Shown piece after piece: positions 8,113 through 15,464 of a DNA stretch of 64,000 nucleotides (the stretch's first letter is position 1; each line of letters starts with the position of its first letter). Source of the stretch: Palsa-1033 sp963735455 (GTDB taxonomy: Bacteria; Chloroflexota; Limnocylindria; Limnocylindrales; CSP1-4). The stretch lies in assembly GCA_963735455.1 (NCBI GenBank), contig CAVTKZ010000004.1, positions 372,001-436,000 on the forward strand, written 5' to 3'. Under the pieces are notes generated by a model. The model did no database searches and had not been told where the DNA came from. It worked only from the letters and a program-made list of their open reading frames with translations. Both the position numbers and the translations under genes were made by a program.

Positions 8113-8952
8113 TCAGCCAGCCAGGTCGACATACAGCGGAGCATGGTCGGACGGCAGCTTGCCCTTGCGGGCGTCGCGGTCGCGCTCCGCGGCCGTCACT
8201 CGCTGGGCCACCGAGCGCGAGGCATACAGGTGGTCGATCCGCATCCCCAGGTTCTTGTGGAAGTTGCCTGCCCGGTAGTCCCACCAGGTGTAGAAGCCGG
8301 CCTCCGGGTGGAACAGCCGGACGACATCGACCAGGCCCCACTCGCGGAGGCGGGCCAGGGCGGCCCGCTCGGCAGGCGAGACGTGGGTGGCGCCCACGTA
8401 GGCCTGCGGGTCGTAGACATCGAGGTCGTCCGGGGCGACGTTGAAATCGCCGCCGATCAGGATCTGGTCGGCCGGATCCTGGGTCTCCTCGAGCCAGCGG
8501 CTGAGGCGGTCGTACCAGGCCAGCTTGCCGTCGTAGAAGGGCGTATCGAGGGCCCGCCCGTTGGGGGCGTAGATGCTCACGACCCGGATCCCGCCGCAGC
8601 GGGCCGAGATCATCCGGGCCTCGGGGCCGAGACCCTCGTCGCCCGGCTCGTCGGCCGGCGCCGAGCCAGGGCCGCCGGCCGCGCCCGGAGGTCGGACGAG
8701 CGGTCCGTCGCCGAAGTTCGTGACGACGTCGGCGATCCCCACCCGGCTGGCGATCGCCACGCCGTTCCAGCGGCCCTCACCATGGTGGGCCAGCTCGTAG
8801 CCGGCCATGGCGAAGGGCAGCACCGGCGCGGCTTCGTCGGACAGCTTCGTCTCCTGCATCAGCAGGACGTCCGGGGCGGCGATCGTCAGCCATTCCTCGA
8901 CCCGGTCCAGGCGGGCCTTGAGCGAGTTGACGTTCCAGGTGGCGATCCGCAT
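8113..8952 (-). CDS. xth: exodeoxyribonuclease III
   Basis: 279 aa, usual length for the ExoIII/AP endonuclease family of DNA base-excision repair. Signature motifs are all present: WNVNSLKAR at the N-terminus, LLMQETKL with the metal-binding Glu, SIYAPNG, GGDFNVAP with the catalytic Asp/Asn pair, and the closing SDHAPLYVDL with the Asp-His. It cuts abasic sites and removes 3' blocking groups. An insert of about 20 residues rich in Gly/Pro lies between residues 85 and 110. It is followed by the Tat protein gene on the same strand and preceded by the ACT gene. Confidence 0.93.
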   Translation of the reverse strand: MRIATWNVNSLKARLDRVEEWLTIAAPDVLLMQETKLSDEAAPVLPFAMAGYELAHHGEGRWNGVAIASRVGIADVVTNFGDGPLVRPPGAAGGPGSAPADEPGDEGLGPEARMISARCGGIRVVSIYAPNGRALDTPFYDGKLAWYDRLSRWLEETQDPADQILIGGDFNVAPDDLDVYDPQAYVGATHVSPAERAALARLREWGLVDVVRLFHPEAGFYTWWDYRAGNFHKNLGMRIDHLYASRSVAQRVTAAERDRDARKGKLPSDHAPLYVDLAG

Positions 8953-8971
8953 CAGCGGCCGTGGGCCACGC

Positions 8972-9244
8972 TCAACCCCCGGCCGTCGGGCGGAGATCGG
9001 CGACGGACAGGCGCTCGGGCTCGAGGCCGCCCGTCGGGTCGTGCTCCTCGAACGCCTGGCCGAGGGCCTCGAAGGCCGCCCGGGTGGCGGCCGGATCGCT
9101 GGTCGTGAGCATCAGCGCGCCATCGGTGTCCTCGGCCACGCCGACGATCCCGGTGATATTCACGCCGCGCTCGGCGAGCGCTCCCGCGACCCGCGCCAGC
9201 GAACCCGGCTTGTCATCGAGCTGGACCGTGAACCAGACCGTCAT
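8972..9244 (-). CDS. ACT-domain protein
   Basis: 90 aa, one complete ACT fold (WFTVQLDDKPGSLARVAGALAERGVNI... ), the small-molecule sensor module usually binding amino acids. No catalytic domain is attached, so it is a stand-alone ACT protein. ATG 9244 is chosen because GGGAGG lies about seven bases upstream; the longer frame starts upstream of that site. It lies immediately upstream of exonuclease III on the same strand and may share its transcript. Compare the double-ACT protein at 32194. Confidence 0.8.
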   Translation of the reverse strand: MTVWFTVQLDDKPGSLARVAGALAERGVNITGIVGVAEDTDGALMLTTSDPAATRAAFEALGQAFEEHDPTGGLEPERLSVADLRPTAGG

Positions 9245-9307
9245 CGAGGGACCTCCCAGGGCCGCCAAAGGCAGCCACGTCCAGCGATGGTACCGCCCAG
9301 CGGCCGC

Positions 9308-9313
9308 TACGAT
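9308..9313 (+). promoter_or_regulatory. TACGAT -10-like element 6 bases before GTG 9320
   Basis: Spacing of a leaderless promoter; one of a series of such elements in the window. Confidence 0.45.
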
Positions 9314-9319
9314 CCTGCG

Positions 9320-9688
9320 GTGGCCCAGCCGTCAGCGCCTTCGGTCCAGATCTTCGGGCTGGTGGACGACCAGCCGACCCGGGCGGCGCTGCGCTTCTTC
9401 AAGGAGCGCCGCTGCACGATCCATTTCGTCGACCTGCGGCGCAAGCCGATGGCCGCCGGCGAGCTCCGCCGATTCACCGAGCGGCTGGGGGTCCGGGCGG
9501 TCCTGGACGGCGACGGCCGGGCGGCGCGCGAGGCCGGCTTCGCCTGGCTCAGGCTGACCGACGCCGAGCTCGCCGAGCGCGTGCTGGCCGACCAGCGCCT
9601 GCTCCGCCTGCCCCTCGTCCGCTTCGGCAACGAGCTGAGCGCCGGCCGCGCTGAGCCTGACTGGAAAGGCTGGCTGAGGCTGCCCTGA
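9320..9688 (+). CDS. ArsC/Spx-fold glutaredoxin-like protein lacking the catalytic Cys
   Basis: 122 aa from GTG 9320, which follows a TACGAT element by six bases. The ArsC-type thioredoxin fold is suggested by VQIFGLVDDQPTRAALRFFKERRCTIHFVDLRRKP and by the cis-Pro region LRLPLVRFGNELSAG near the end. In arsenate reductases and Spx the loop after the first strand carries a Cys (CxxC or CX3-5R); here that position is Asp (DDQPTR), and the only Cys is in ERRC. So a redox role through the usual Cys is unlikely and a binding or regulatory role is more plausible. Confidence 0.72.
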   Translation: MAQPSAPSVQIFGLVDDQPTRAALRFFKERRCTIHFVDLRRKPMAAGELRRFTERLGVRAVLDGDGRAAREAGFAWLRLTDAELAERVLADQRLLRLPLVRFGNELSAGRAEPDWKGWLRLP

Positions 9689-9729
9689 GCCGGCTGACGG
9701 CTTCCGGCCGCGGGGTGCATTCTTGGCAA

Positions 9730-10545
9730 ATGCCAGACGAACAGGGTCCCGAGCTGTCGGGGTCGCCCGAGCGCCGCCGCCGGGGCCGGGTGACCGTCGA
9801 TTCGCGGACCACCGCCCGGATGGATGGCGGCGGCAAGCGGACCGAGGACGAGAAGCTCCTCACCCGCTCCAGCCGGCCGGCGTTCATCAGCGAGGATCCC
9901 TGGCGAGTGCTCCGGATCCAGGCCGAGTTCGTGGACGGCTTCGATGCCCTGGCCACCCTTGGCCCGGCGGTCACGGTCTTCGGCTCGGCCCGGATCCAGG
10001 AGGGCAGCCCGACCTATGAGCTGGCCCGGGCGATCGGCCGGCGCCTGGCCGAGGCCGGCTTCGCCGTGATCACCGGTGGTGGCCCGGGAGTGATGGAGGC
10101 GGCCAATCGCGGCTGCCAGGAGGGCGGCGGGATCTCGGTCGGCTGCAACGTCGAGCTGCCCCACGAGCAGTCGCTCAATCCCTACGTCGACCTGGGCGTC
10201 GATTTCCGGTACTTCTTCGCGCGCAAGACGATGTTCGTGAAGTACGCCGATGCGTTCGTCATCCTGCCCGGCGGCGTGGGCACGTTGGACGAGCTGTTCG
10301 AGGCGCTGACCCTGATCCAGACCGGCAAGATCGAGCACTTCCCGGTGATCCTCGTCGGCCACGACTACTGGAGCGGGCTGATCGACTGGATGCGCCGGGT
10401 GCAGCTGCCGGCGGGCACGATCGACGCCGACGACCTGCGCCTGTTCCATGTCACCGATGATCCCGACCATGTCCTGCGCCTGATCCGGGAGTACACCCAG
10501 GACGACCACCTGGATCCGGACGAGGAGATCGAGCTCCGGGGCTGA
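9730..10545 (+). CDS. LOG/TIGR00730-family Rossmann-fold protein
   Basis: About 271 aa. The family marks are GGGPGVMEAANRG and PGGVGTLDELFE (PGGxGTxxE), typical of LOG-like proteins that release the base from nucleoside 5'-monophosphates; several members are cytokinin riboside 5'-monophosphate phosphoribohydrolases, but the bacterial role is often unknown. The first 50 residues are polar and charged, outside the conserved fold. ATG 9730 is preferred over GTG 9715 because CATTCT lies exactly six bases before it and the conserved core starts much later. It follows the ArsC-fold gene by about 40 bases. Confidence 0.85.
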   Translation: MPDEQGPELSGSPERRRRGRVTVDSRTTARMDGGGKRTEDEKLLTRSSRPAFISEDPWRVLRIQAEFVDGFDALATLGPAVTVFGSARIQEGSPTYELARAIGRRLAEAGFAVITGGGPGVMEAANRGCQEGGGISVGCNVELPHEQSLNPYVDLGVDFRYFFARKTMFVKYADAFVILPGGVGTLDELFEALTLIQTGKIEHFPVILVGHDYWSGLIDWMRRVQLPAGTIDADDLRLFHVTDDPDHVLRLIREYTQDDHLDPDEEIELRG

Positions 10546-10550
10546 GCCGG

Positions 10551-11036
10551 CTAGCCCTGGACCGGCAGCGCGACCTCGATCCGGCCGTCGACGATCCGGA
10601 CCGGGTAGTAGCGGATCCGGCGGACGCGGGTGAAGCGGCGAGCCTCGGCCTTCTTGCCCGGGGGGTCTTCCTTGGGTGGCAGCCCGGCCGCCGACCAGGT
10701 CGGGTGGTAGGTGCCCTCCGGGTCGAGACCCCCGGTGGTCGGCATCTGGACCGGCTCGCCGGTCGACAGGTCGAACCGGCCGCTATGGAGCGGGCAGTCG
10801 ACGATGCAGCCGTCGAGGACGCCGATCGACAGCGGCGCCGCCATATGCGGGCAGCGATCGTCGACCGCGACCACCCCGGCGCTGGTGTTGGCCAGCAGGA
10901 CGTCGAGGTCGCCTCGGCTGATCCGGCGCATCGCGCCGGGCGGCAGGTCGGCCAGGTCGAGGACGGCGGCGAATGGCGCGCCCCGGGTGCCCAGCGCGCG
11001 CAGGCCCGCCGGCAGCGGGGCGGGATCGATGGTCAT
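10551..11036 (-). CDS. Rieske-type ferredoxin
   Basis: 161 aa. A single Rieske [2Fe-2S] domain with ligands in CPHMAAPLS and CPLHSGRF; the loop spacing is that of the NirD/biphenyl-ferredoxin type. There is no membrane anchor. It could feed electrons to the Rieske oxygenases at 5-7.7 kb, but they are not linked and this is inference. A TAGGCT element at 11044-11049 (minus strand) lies seven bases before the ATG. The gene is convergent with the LOG-family gene, five bases apart. Confidence 0.85.
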   Translation of the reverse strand: MTIDPAPLPAGLRALGTRGAPFAAVLDLADLPPGAMRRISRGDLDVLLANTSAGVVAVDDRCPHMAAPLSIGVLDGCIVDCPLHSGRFDLSTGEPVQMPTTGGLDPEGTYHPTWSAAGLPPKEDPPGKKAEARRFTRVRRIRYYPVRIVDGRIEVALPVQG

Positions 11037-11043
11037 CGCCGCC

Positions 11044-11049
11044 AGCCTA
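11044..11049 (-). promoter_or_regulatory. TAGGCT -10-like element 7 bases before ATG 11036
   Basis: Same spacing as the other leaderless-type elements in the window. Confidence 0.45.
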
Positions 11050-11054
11050 CCCGG

Positions 11055-11096
11055 AAATGAAGACCGGCCCCGCCGCGTTGTCCGCAGCAGGGCCGG
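11055..11096 (-). terminator. intrinsic terminator of the MarR-MFS unit
   Basis: On the minus strand CCGGCCC...GGGCCGG (11064-11070 with 11090-11096) extends inward with mostly paired bases, including two G-U pairs, to a stem of about 14 bp and a 5-base loop. It is followed by the T-rich TCTTCATTT. It lies about 40 bases beyond the MFS stop. Confidence 0.7.
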
Positions 11097-11138
11097 AGGT
11101 GGATCACGGTGCGCCGGCCGAGCCGGCCGCCTGGCCGG

Positions 11139-12828
11139 TCAGTCGAGGGCCGGGCTGGCCGAGCCGACGCCCGGCTCGCTGGCCGGCCGGCCACCGGCGG
11201 CCGCCTGGGCCCCGGTGCTCGTCCGGAGCGGGATCTCGCGCAGGAAGAGGGCCGCCACGACAACGGACACCGCGGCCGCGCCGACGCCCAGCAGCATCGA
11301 GCTGGAGATCGCGAGGGTGAAGGCCTGGTGGAAGCCCTGGATGAAGATGGCCTGCAGCCCGGCCGGCAGCTGGCTCACGAATGCGAGCGGGTTGCCCGTG
11401 CTCGTGACCGATGTCAGCGAGCTCAGGTCGAAGCCGGGCGGGGGCGTCGTCGGCACGGCCGAGGCGGGTGCCCCGGCGGCCACGATCTGGTCGTGGAGCA
11501 GGGTCCAGGTCAGGTTCTCCCGGAAGAACGTGAAGGCCAGGGTCAGGCCCATCGTCGTCCCGATCTGGCGGAAGAGGGTCAGGTCGGCCGTGGCCGCCCC
11601 GAGCTCGCTGAACGGCACCGCGTTCTGGACGATGATCGTGAAGACCGCGAAGGTCGGTCCGACGCCGAAGCCGGCGACGAACATCCAGCCCCACAGGACG
11701 ACGTTCGGGGTATCCGCCCGCAGGAACGACATCAGGTACAGGCCGATCGCTCAGGATCACCAGGCCGCCGACGACGATCGCCTTGTAGCGACCGGTCCGG
11801 CTGACGACGATGCCCGAGCCGATCGAGGCGACGATCAGGCCGATCAGGAACGGCAGGAGCTGGTAGCCCGACGCCGTCGCGCTCGAGCCCTGGACGATCT
11901 GGAAGTACAGCGGCAGGAAGATGATCGCGGCGCCGAAGCCGAAGGTGGCCAGGAAGATCGCGACCATCGAGGCGCTGAACGTCCGGTTGCGGAACAGGTG
12001 GAGCGGGATGATCGGCTCCGCCGCCCGCGACTCGACGAAGACGAAGATGACCAGGAAGACGAGGCCCGCGACGATCGAGCCCCACACGGCCGGGTCGCTC
12101 CACTGCGAAGTCTCGGCCAGGGTCAGGCCGATCAGGATCGGCATTAGCCCGAGGGTCAGGGTCACCACGCCGGCGTAGTCGATCTTGATGTCCCGCCGGC
12201 GGCCCTTGATGTTCGGCAGCAGTCGGAAGATCACGACCAGGGCCACGATCCCGATCGGCAGGTTGACGAAGAAGACCCAGTGCCAGCTGAAGTTGTCGGT
12301 CAGGAAGCCGCCCAGGCCCGGGCCGACCAGGAAGGCGATCCCGAAGACGGCTCCGAAGAGGCCCTGGTACTTGCCCCGCTCGGCCGGGGTGAACAGGTCG
12401 CCGATGACCGCCAGCGCGATCGGGAACAGCGCGCCGGCGCCGAGTCCCTGGATCCCCCGGAAGAGGATCAGCTCCCACATCGTCTGGCTCAGCCCGGACA
12501 GGGCCGAACCGATCAGGAACAGGACGATGCCGAACATCAGCAGCGGTCGCCGGCCATACAGGTCGGAGAGCTTGCCGTAGATCGGGACGGTGATCGTGCT
12601 CGTCACCAGGAAGATCGTGACGACCCAGGTGTACAGGTCGGCGCCCTTCAGCTCGGTGACGATCCGGGGCAGCACCGGCCCGACGATCGTCTGGTCGAGG
12701 GCGGCCAGGAACAGCCCAAGGAGGATGGCCCCGAGGATCTCGAACTTCGCCCGGCGGTCGAGCCCGAGGGCTGGATCGGTCTCGGCGGTAGGCCCGGTGG
12801 CCTCGTCTTCAACAGGAAATGCTTCCAT
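11139..12828 (-). CDS. MFS drug:H+ antiporter, DHA2 (14-helix) family, reading frame broken at 11751
   Basis: The frame from ATG 12828 encodes the N-terminal 359 residues: the antiporter motif LDQTIVGPVLPRI, the helix-2/3 loop GKLSDLYGRRPLL, and GPGLGGFLTDNFSWHWVFFVNLPIG. The remainder (VAGFGVGPTFAVFTIIVQN to the end) is in another frame ending at 11139. Dropping the single base at 11751 joins the two into one 562-aa protein reading GLVILAIGLYLMSF, so the break is a one-base insertion. The start has GGAAGGG upstream. It lies 38 bases after the MarR-family gene on the same strand and is presumably its regulated efflux pump. Either a sequencing/assembly error or a recent inactivation. Confidence 0.85.
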
Positions 12829-12866
12829 GGATCCCTTCCCTTGCCGTGCTGGGGTTGTCGGCCGGA

Positions 12867-13373
12867 TCAGCCGGCGGACGTTGCGTGCTGATGAACCGGA
12901 TGGATCTCGTCGGCGTCGATCCCGAACTCGGCGGCGATCGCCACCCGGAGGTCGCCCAGGGCCTGGGTGATCCGCCGGAGCTGGACGTCGTCGAGGCGAT
13001 CGCAGATCGCCCGGATCCGGTCGAGCTTGATGCCCTCGGTCTCGTCGAGCGCCTGGATCCCCAGGGCGGACGGCTGGACGAGCACGACCCGCCGGTCATC
13101 CGGCACCCGTACTCGCTCGACCAACCCGCGCTCGGCCATCCGGTCGATGATCCCAGTGGCGTTCGAGAGGGACACATCGAGGAGCTCGGCGATCCGGCTC
13201 ATCGACATCGTGCCGTGCTGCTCGAGCTGCCGCAGGACGTGGATCTGGGTCATGCTGATCCCGGCCTTGACGAACTTCTCGGTCGAGGCACAGCGCAGCT
13301 CGCGCAGCGACCAGCCCACATCCGACAGAATTGACCCGACGAGGTCGTCGCGTTTCTGATCGATAGTTCGCAT
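12867..13373 (-). CDS. MarR-family transcriptional regulator
   Basis: 168 aa from ATG 13373. The winged-helix core is seen as MTQIHVLRQLEQHGTMSMSRIAELLDVSLSNATGIIDRMAERGLVERVRVPDDRRVVLVQ, with the DxRxxxV wing motif typical of MarR. The longer frame to 13514 would read through the promoter and is rejected. A 25-base inverted repeat overlaps the start codon, pointing to autoregulation. The gene precedes the DHA2 transporter on the same strand, the usual arrangement for a ligand-released repressor of an efflux pump. Confidence 0.9.
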   Translation of the reverse strand: MRTIDQKRDDLVGSILSDVGWSLRELRCASTEKFVKAGISMTQIHVLRQLEQHGTMSMSRIAELLDVSLSNATGIIDRMAERGLVERVRVPDDRRVVLVQPSALGIQALDETEGIKLDRIRAICDRLDDVQLRRITQALGDLRVAIAAEFGIDADEIHPVHQHATSAG

Positions 13374-13386
13374 GTCGTGAACTATC
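13362..13386. promoter_or_regulatory. MarR operator candidate (inverted repeat)
   Basis: GATAGTTC (13362-13369) and GAACTATC (13379-13386) are perfect 8-bp inverted arms, nine bases apart, spanning the MarR start codon. The A+T-rich neighbourhood (to about 13405, with a further AACAGTTATG) stands out from the surrounding G+C and probably holds divergent promoters for the MarR and LLM genes. Confidence 0.65.
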
Positions 13387-13473
13387 ATAAACAACCGAAC
13401 AGTTATGTCAAGCCTGATGATCGCCCCGAAGGTGATCATCGGCCTGAGCCGAAACGACCGGAGACCAGCTTCG

Positions 13474-14424
13474 ATGCGCTTCGCGATCATGCTCGAGCCC
13501 CAGCAGGGGATCACCTACGCCGAGCAGCTGGCCGTCGCCCGGCGGGCCGAAGCGGCCGGCTTCGAGGCGTTCTTCCGCTCCGACCATTACGAGAGCTTCC
13601 CGGGGCCGGGCGGCCTGCCGACGACCGACGCCTGGACCGTGCTCGCCGGGATCGCCCGGGAGACGAGCACGATCCGCCTCGGCGCGCTCGTCTCGCCGGT
13701 GACCTACCGGCTGCCCGGCCCGTTCGCCAAGATCGTCACGACCGTCGACGAGATGAGCGGGGGACGGGTCGAGGTCGCGCTCGGGACCGGCTGGCACGAG
13801 CTCGAGCATGCCCGCCTGGGGATCCCCTTCCCGCCGGTCGATGAGCGGGCCGAGATGCTCGAGGAGACACTGGCGATCTTGCACGGGCTGTGGGAGGCGC
13901 CCGACGGCTGGTCGTCGGACGGTCCGCGCTGGCGGGTGGTTGACGCACTCTTCCGGCCGAAGCCGGTCCAGCGGCCGCATCCACCGATTCTCGTCGGCGG
14001 CGGTGGGACGCCTCGTGGCCTGCGAATCGCGGCCCGCTATGCCGACGAGTTCAACCTGACGGACACGAAGCCGGCGGTGATCGCCGAGCGCTACGCCGCG
14101 CTCGACGAAGCCTGCCGCGCGATCGGCCGCGAGCCGGCCTCGATCCGGCGCTCGGCGATGATCGGGGTGCTGGTCGGCCGCGACGCCGCGGAGCTGGCCC
14201 AGCGGCGGGCGGCCTTGCTGACCTCGTTCGACGCGCCGGATGAGGGCGCGAGCTGGCTCGACCGGCGCCTGGTCAACTGGATCAGCGGCACGCCCGACCA
14301 GCTCCGGCCGCGGGTGGCCGAGCTGGAGCGGCTGGGCGTCGAGCGGGTCATGCTCCAGGACTTCCTGCCGCGCGACCTGGCGATGATCGACCTGCTCGGC
14401 CGCGAGCTGATCGCGCAGGCCTAG
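13474..14424 (+). CDS. LLM-class flavin/F420-dependent oxidoreductase
   Basis: 316 aa with the luciferase-like TIM-barrel: MRFAIMLEPQQGITYAEQLAVARRAEAAGF at the N-terminus, FFRSDHY, TSTIRLGALVSPVTYR, GRVEVALGTGW and PPILVGGGGTPRGLRIAARYAD. These are typical of the F420-dependent subgroup of the LLM class, though the cofactor (FMN or F420) cannot be proven here. It is divergent from the MarR-MFS unit and may belong to the same response. Its stop overlaps the stop of the sodX-like gene on the other strand by three bases. Confidence 0.85.
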   Translation: MRFAIMLEPQQGITYAEQLAVARRAEAAGFEAFFRSDHYESFPGPGGLPTTDAWTVLAGIARETSTIRLGALVSPVTYRLPGPFAKIVTTVDEMSGGRVEVALGTGWHELEHARLGIPFPPVDERAEMLEETLAILHGLWEAPDGWSSDGPRWRVVDALFRPKPVQRPHPPILVGGGGTPRGLRIAARYADEFNLTDTKPAVIAERYAALDEACRAIGREPASIRRSAMIGVLVGRDAAELAQRRAALLTSFDAPDEGASWLDRRLVNWISGTPDQLRPRVAELERLGVERVMLQDFLPRDLAMIDLLGRELIAQA

Positions 14425-14907
14425 CCCGAACGGTCCAATCCCCCAACGGCGCGGCGCGGCCGCAGGCCCGGCCGGCTGATCGGCCCGATTGGACGACCCG
14501 GCGGCCCGTAGCGCAGCCAGGCACGGCCCTCCAGGCGATCGACGCCGACCGCGCCGTACGAGCGCGAATCGACGCGAATCCCCGCCGGCGTCGCCCAGCA
14601 GCCAGGCCTCGTCCGGCCCGAGAGCGACCGGGCCGTCCGGGGTCCGGACCGCGTCACCGGGCCGGGCGGCGACGCGCTTCACGACGAGGGACCCGGTGGC
14701 GGGCTCGCGGACGACCACGATCGTGCCCCGGCGCGGCCAGCGGCGGGTCGTCGGATCGACGAGCAGCCAGTCGCCCGGCTCGAGGGCGGGTCGCATCGAG
14801 CCTTCGGCGACCAGGACTCGCCATGGTCGGCCGAGCGAGGCTTGTTCCTCGTCGGTCGCCGGGGCTTCGGCGTCGAGCTCGACCAGGCCCGGGGCGGCAG
14901 GGGCCAC
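14421..14907 (-). CDS. sodX: nickel-type superoxide dismutase maturation protease, frameshifted
   Basis: An S26/S24-type Ser-Lys protease just downstream of sodN. The first frame (GTG 14907 suggested, 23 bases after sodN) encodes LVAEGSMRPALEPGDWLLVDP with the catalytic Ser, then GSLVVKRVAARPGD with the Lys, and reaches WLLGDAGGDSR. The expected continuation DSRSYGAVGVDRLEGRAWLRY is in another frame ending at 14421. The junction (14561-14580, read on the minus strand) holds a near-duplicated 10-mer GATTCGCGTC GATTCGCGCT; removing one base (14571) or one 10-mer restores a normal protein of about 160 aa. The enzyme would cut the SodN leader so that His becomes residue 1. Confidence 0.82.
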
Positions 14908-14930
14908 GGCCTCGCCCCGGGTCCCTCGGC

Positions 14931-15356
14931 CTACTTCTTGGTCGACCAGAAGATGTCCGAGAACTCCTTGACCGCGGCCTGCAGCTGGGCGGCCGCCTCG
15001 GCGTCGACGTTCTGCTTGTTCTTGCCGGCCAGCTTGAGCAGGTTCCAGACCTTCGTGTGAAGGTCGGGATTGGCGGCCAGGTGCTCGGGCTTGAAGTAGT
15101 CCGACCAGATCACCTGGACCTCGTGCTTGACCAACTCGGCGTGCTGCTCCTTGACGGCCACACAACGGGCGAACTTGTTGCGGTCGGCCACGCTGCTGCC
15201 TTCGAGCCCGCCGATCAGGTCAACCATCTTGGCAACGGTCTGGGCGGCCAGGACGGCGCCGGCCGGGTCGTAGATGCCACACGGGATGTCGCAGTGGGCA
15301 CGGGCGATCCGGGTCGGGGCGACTGCGCGGGCGAGGCGATCGGTGAAGCGGGGCAT
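14931..15356 (-). CDS. sodN: nickel superoxide dismutase
   Basis: 141 aa. After a 20-residue leader (MPRFTDRLARAVAPTRIARA) comes the nickel hook HCDIPCGIYDP, with His21, Cys22 and Cys26 as the metal ligands after cleavage. The rest of the protein is the four-helix bundle typical of NiSOD. It converts superoxide to oxygen and peroxide in the cytoplasm, using Ni in place of Fe/Mn. AAGGAG sits about eight bases before ATG 15356. The maturation protease gene follows directly, as in actinobacteria and cyanobacteria. Confidence 0.96.
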   Translation of the reverse strand: MPRFTDRLARAVAPTRIARAHCDIPCGIYDPAGAVLAAQTVAKMVDLIGGLEGSSVADRNKFARCVAVKEQHAELVKHEVQVIWSDYFKPEHLAANPDLHTKVWNLLKLAGKNKQNVDAEAAAQLQAAVKEFSDIFWSTKK

Positions 15357-15451
15357 CGGGCGTCTCCTTCGGGTCGGGTCTGGGGATCGTGCTCAGTCTC
15401 GGAGCGAGGCCGGAGCCTGTCAAACGGGGCTCGCGGTGGGGTTTGGGGCGG

Positions 15452-15457
15452 TATCAT
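15452..15457 (+). promoter_or_regulatory. TATCAT -10-like element 7 bases before ATG 15465
   Basis: Leaderless-type spacing upstream of the LysM protein gene. No -35 could be recognised. Confidence 0.5.
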
Positions 15458-15464
15458 CGTCGGG

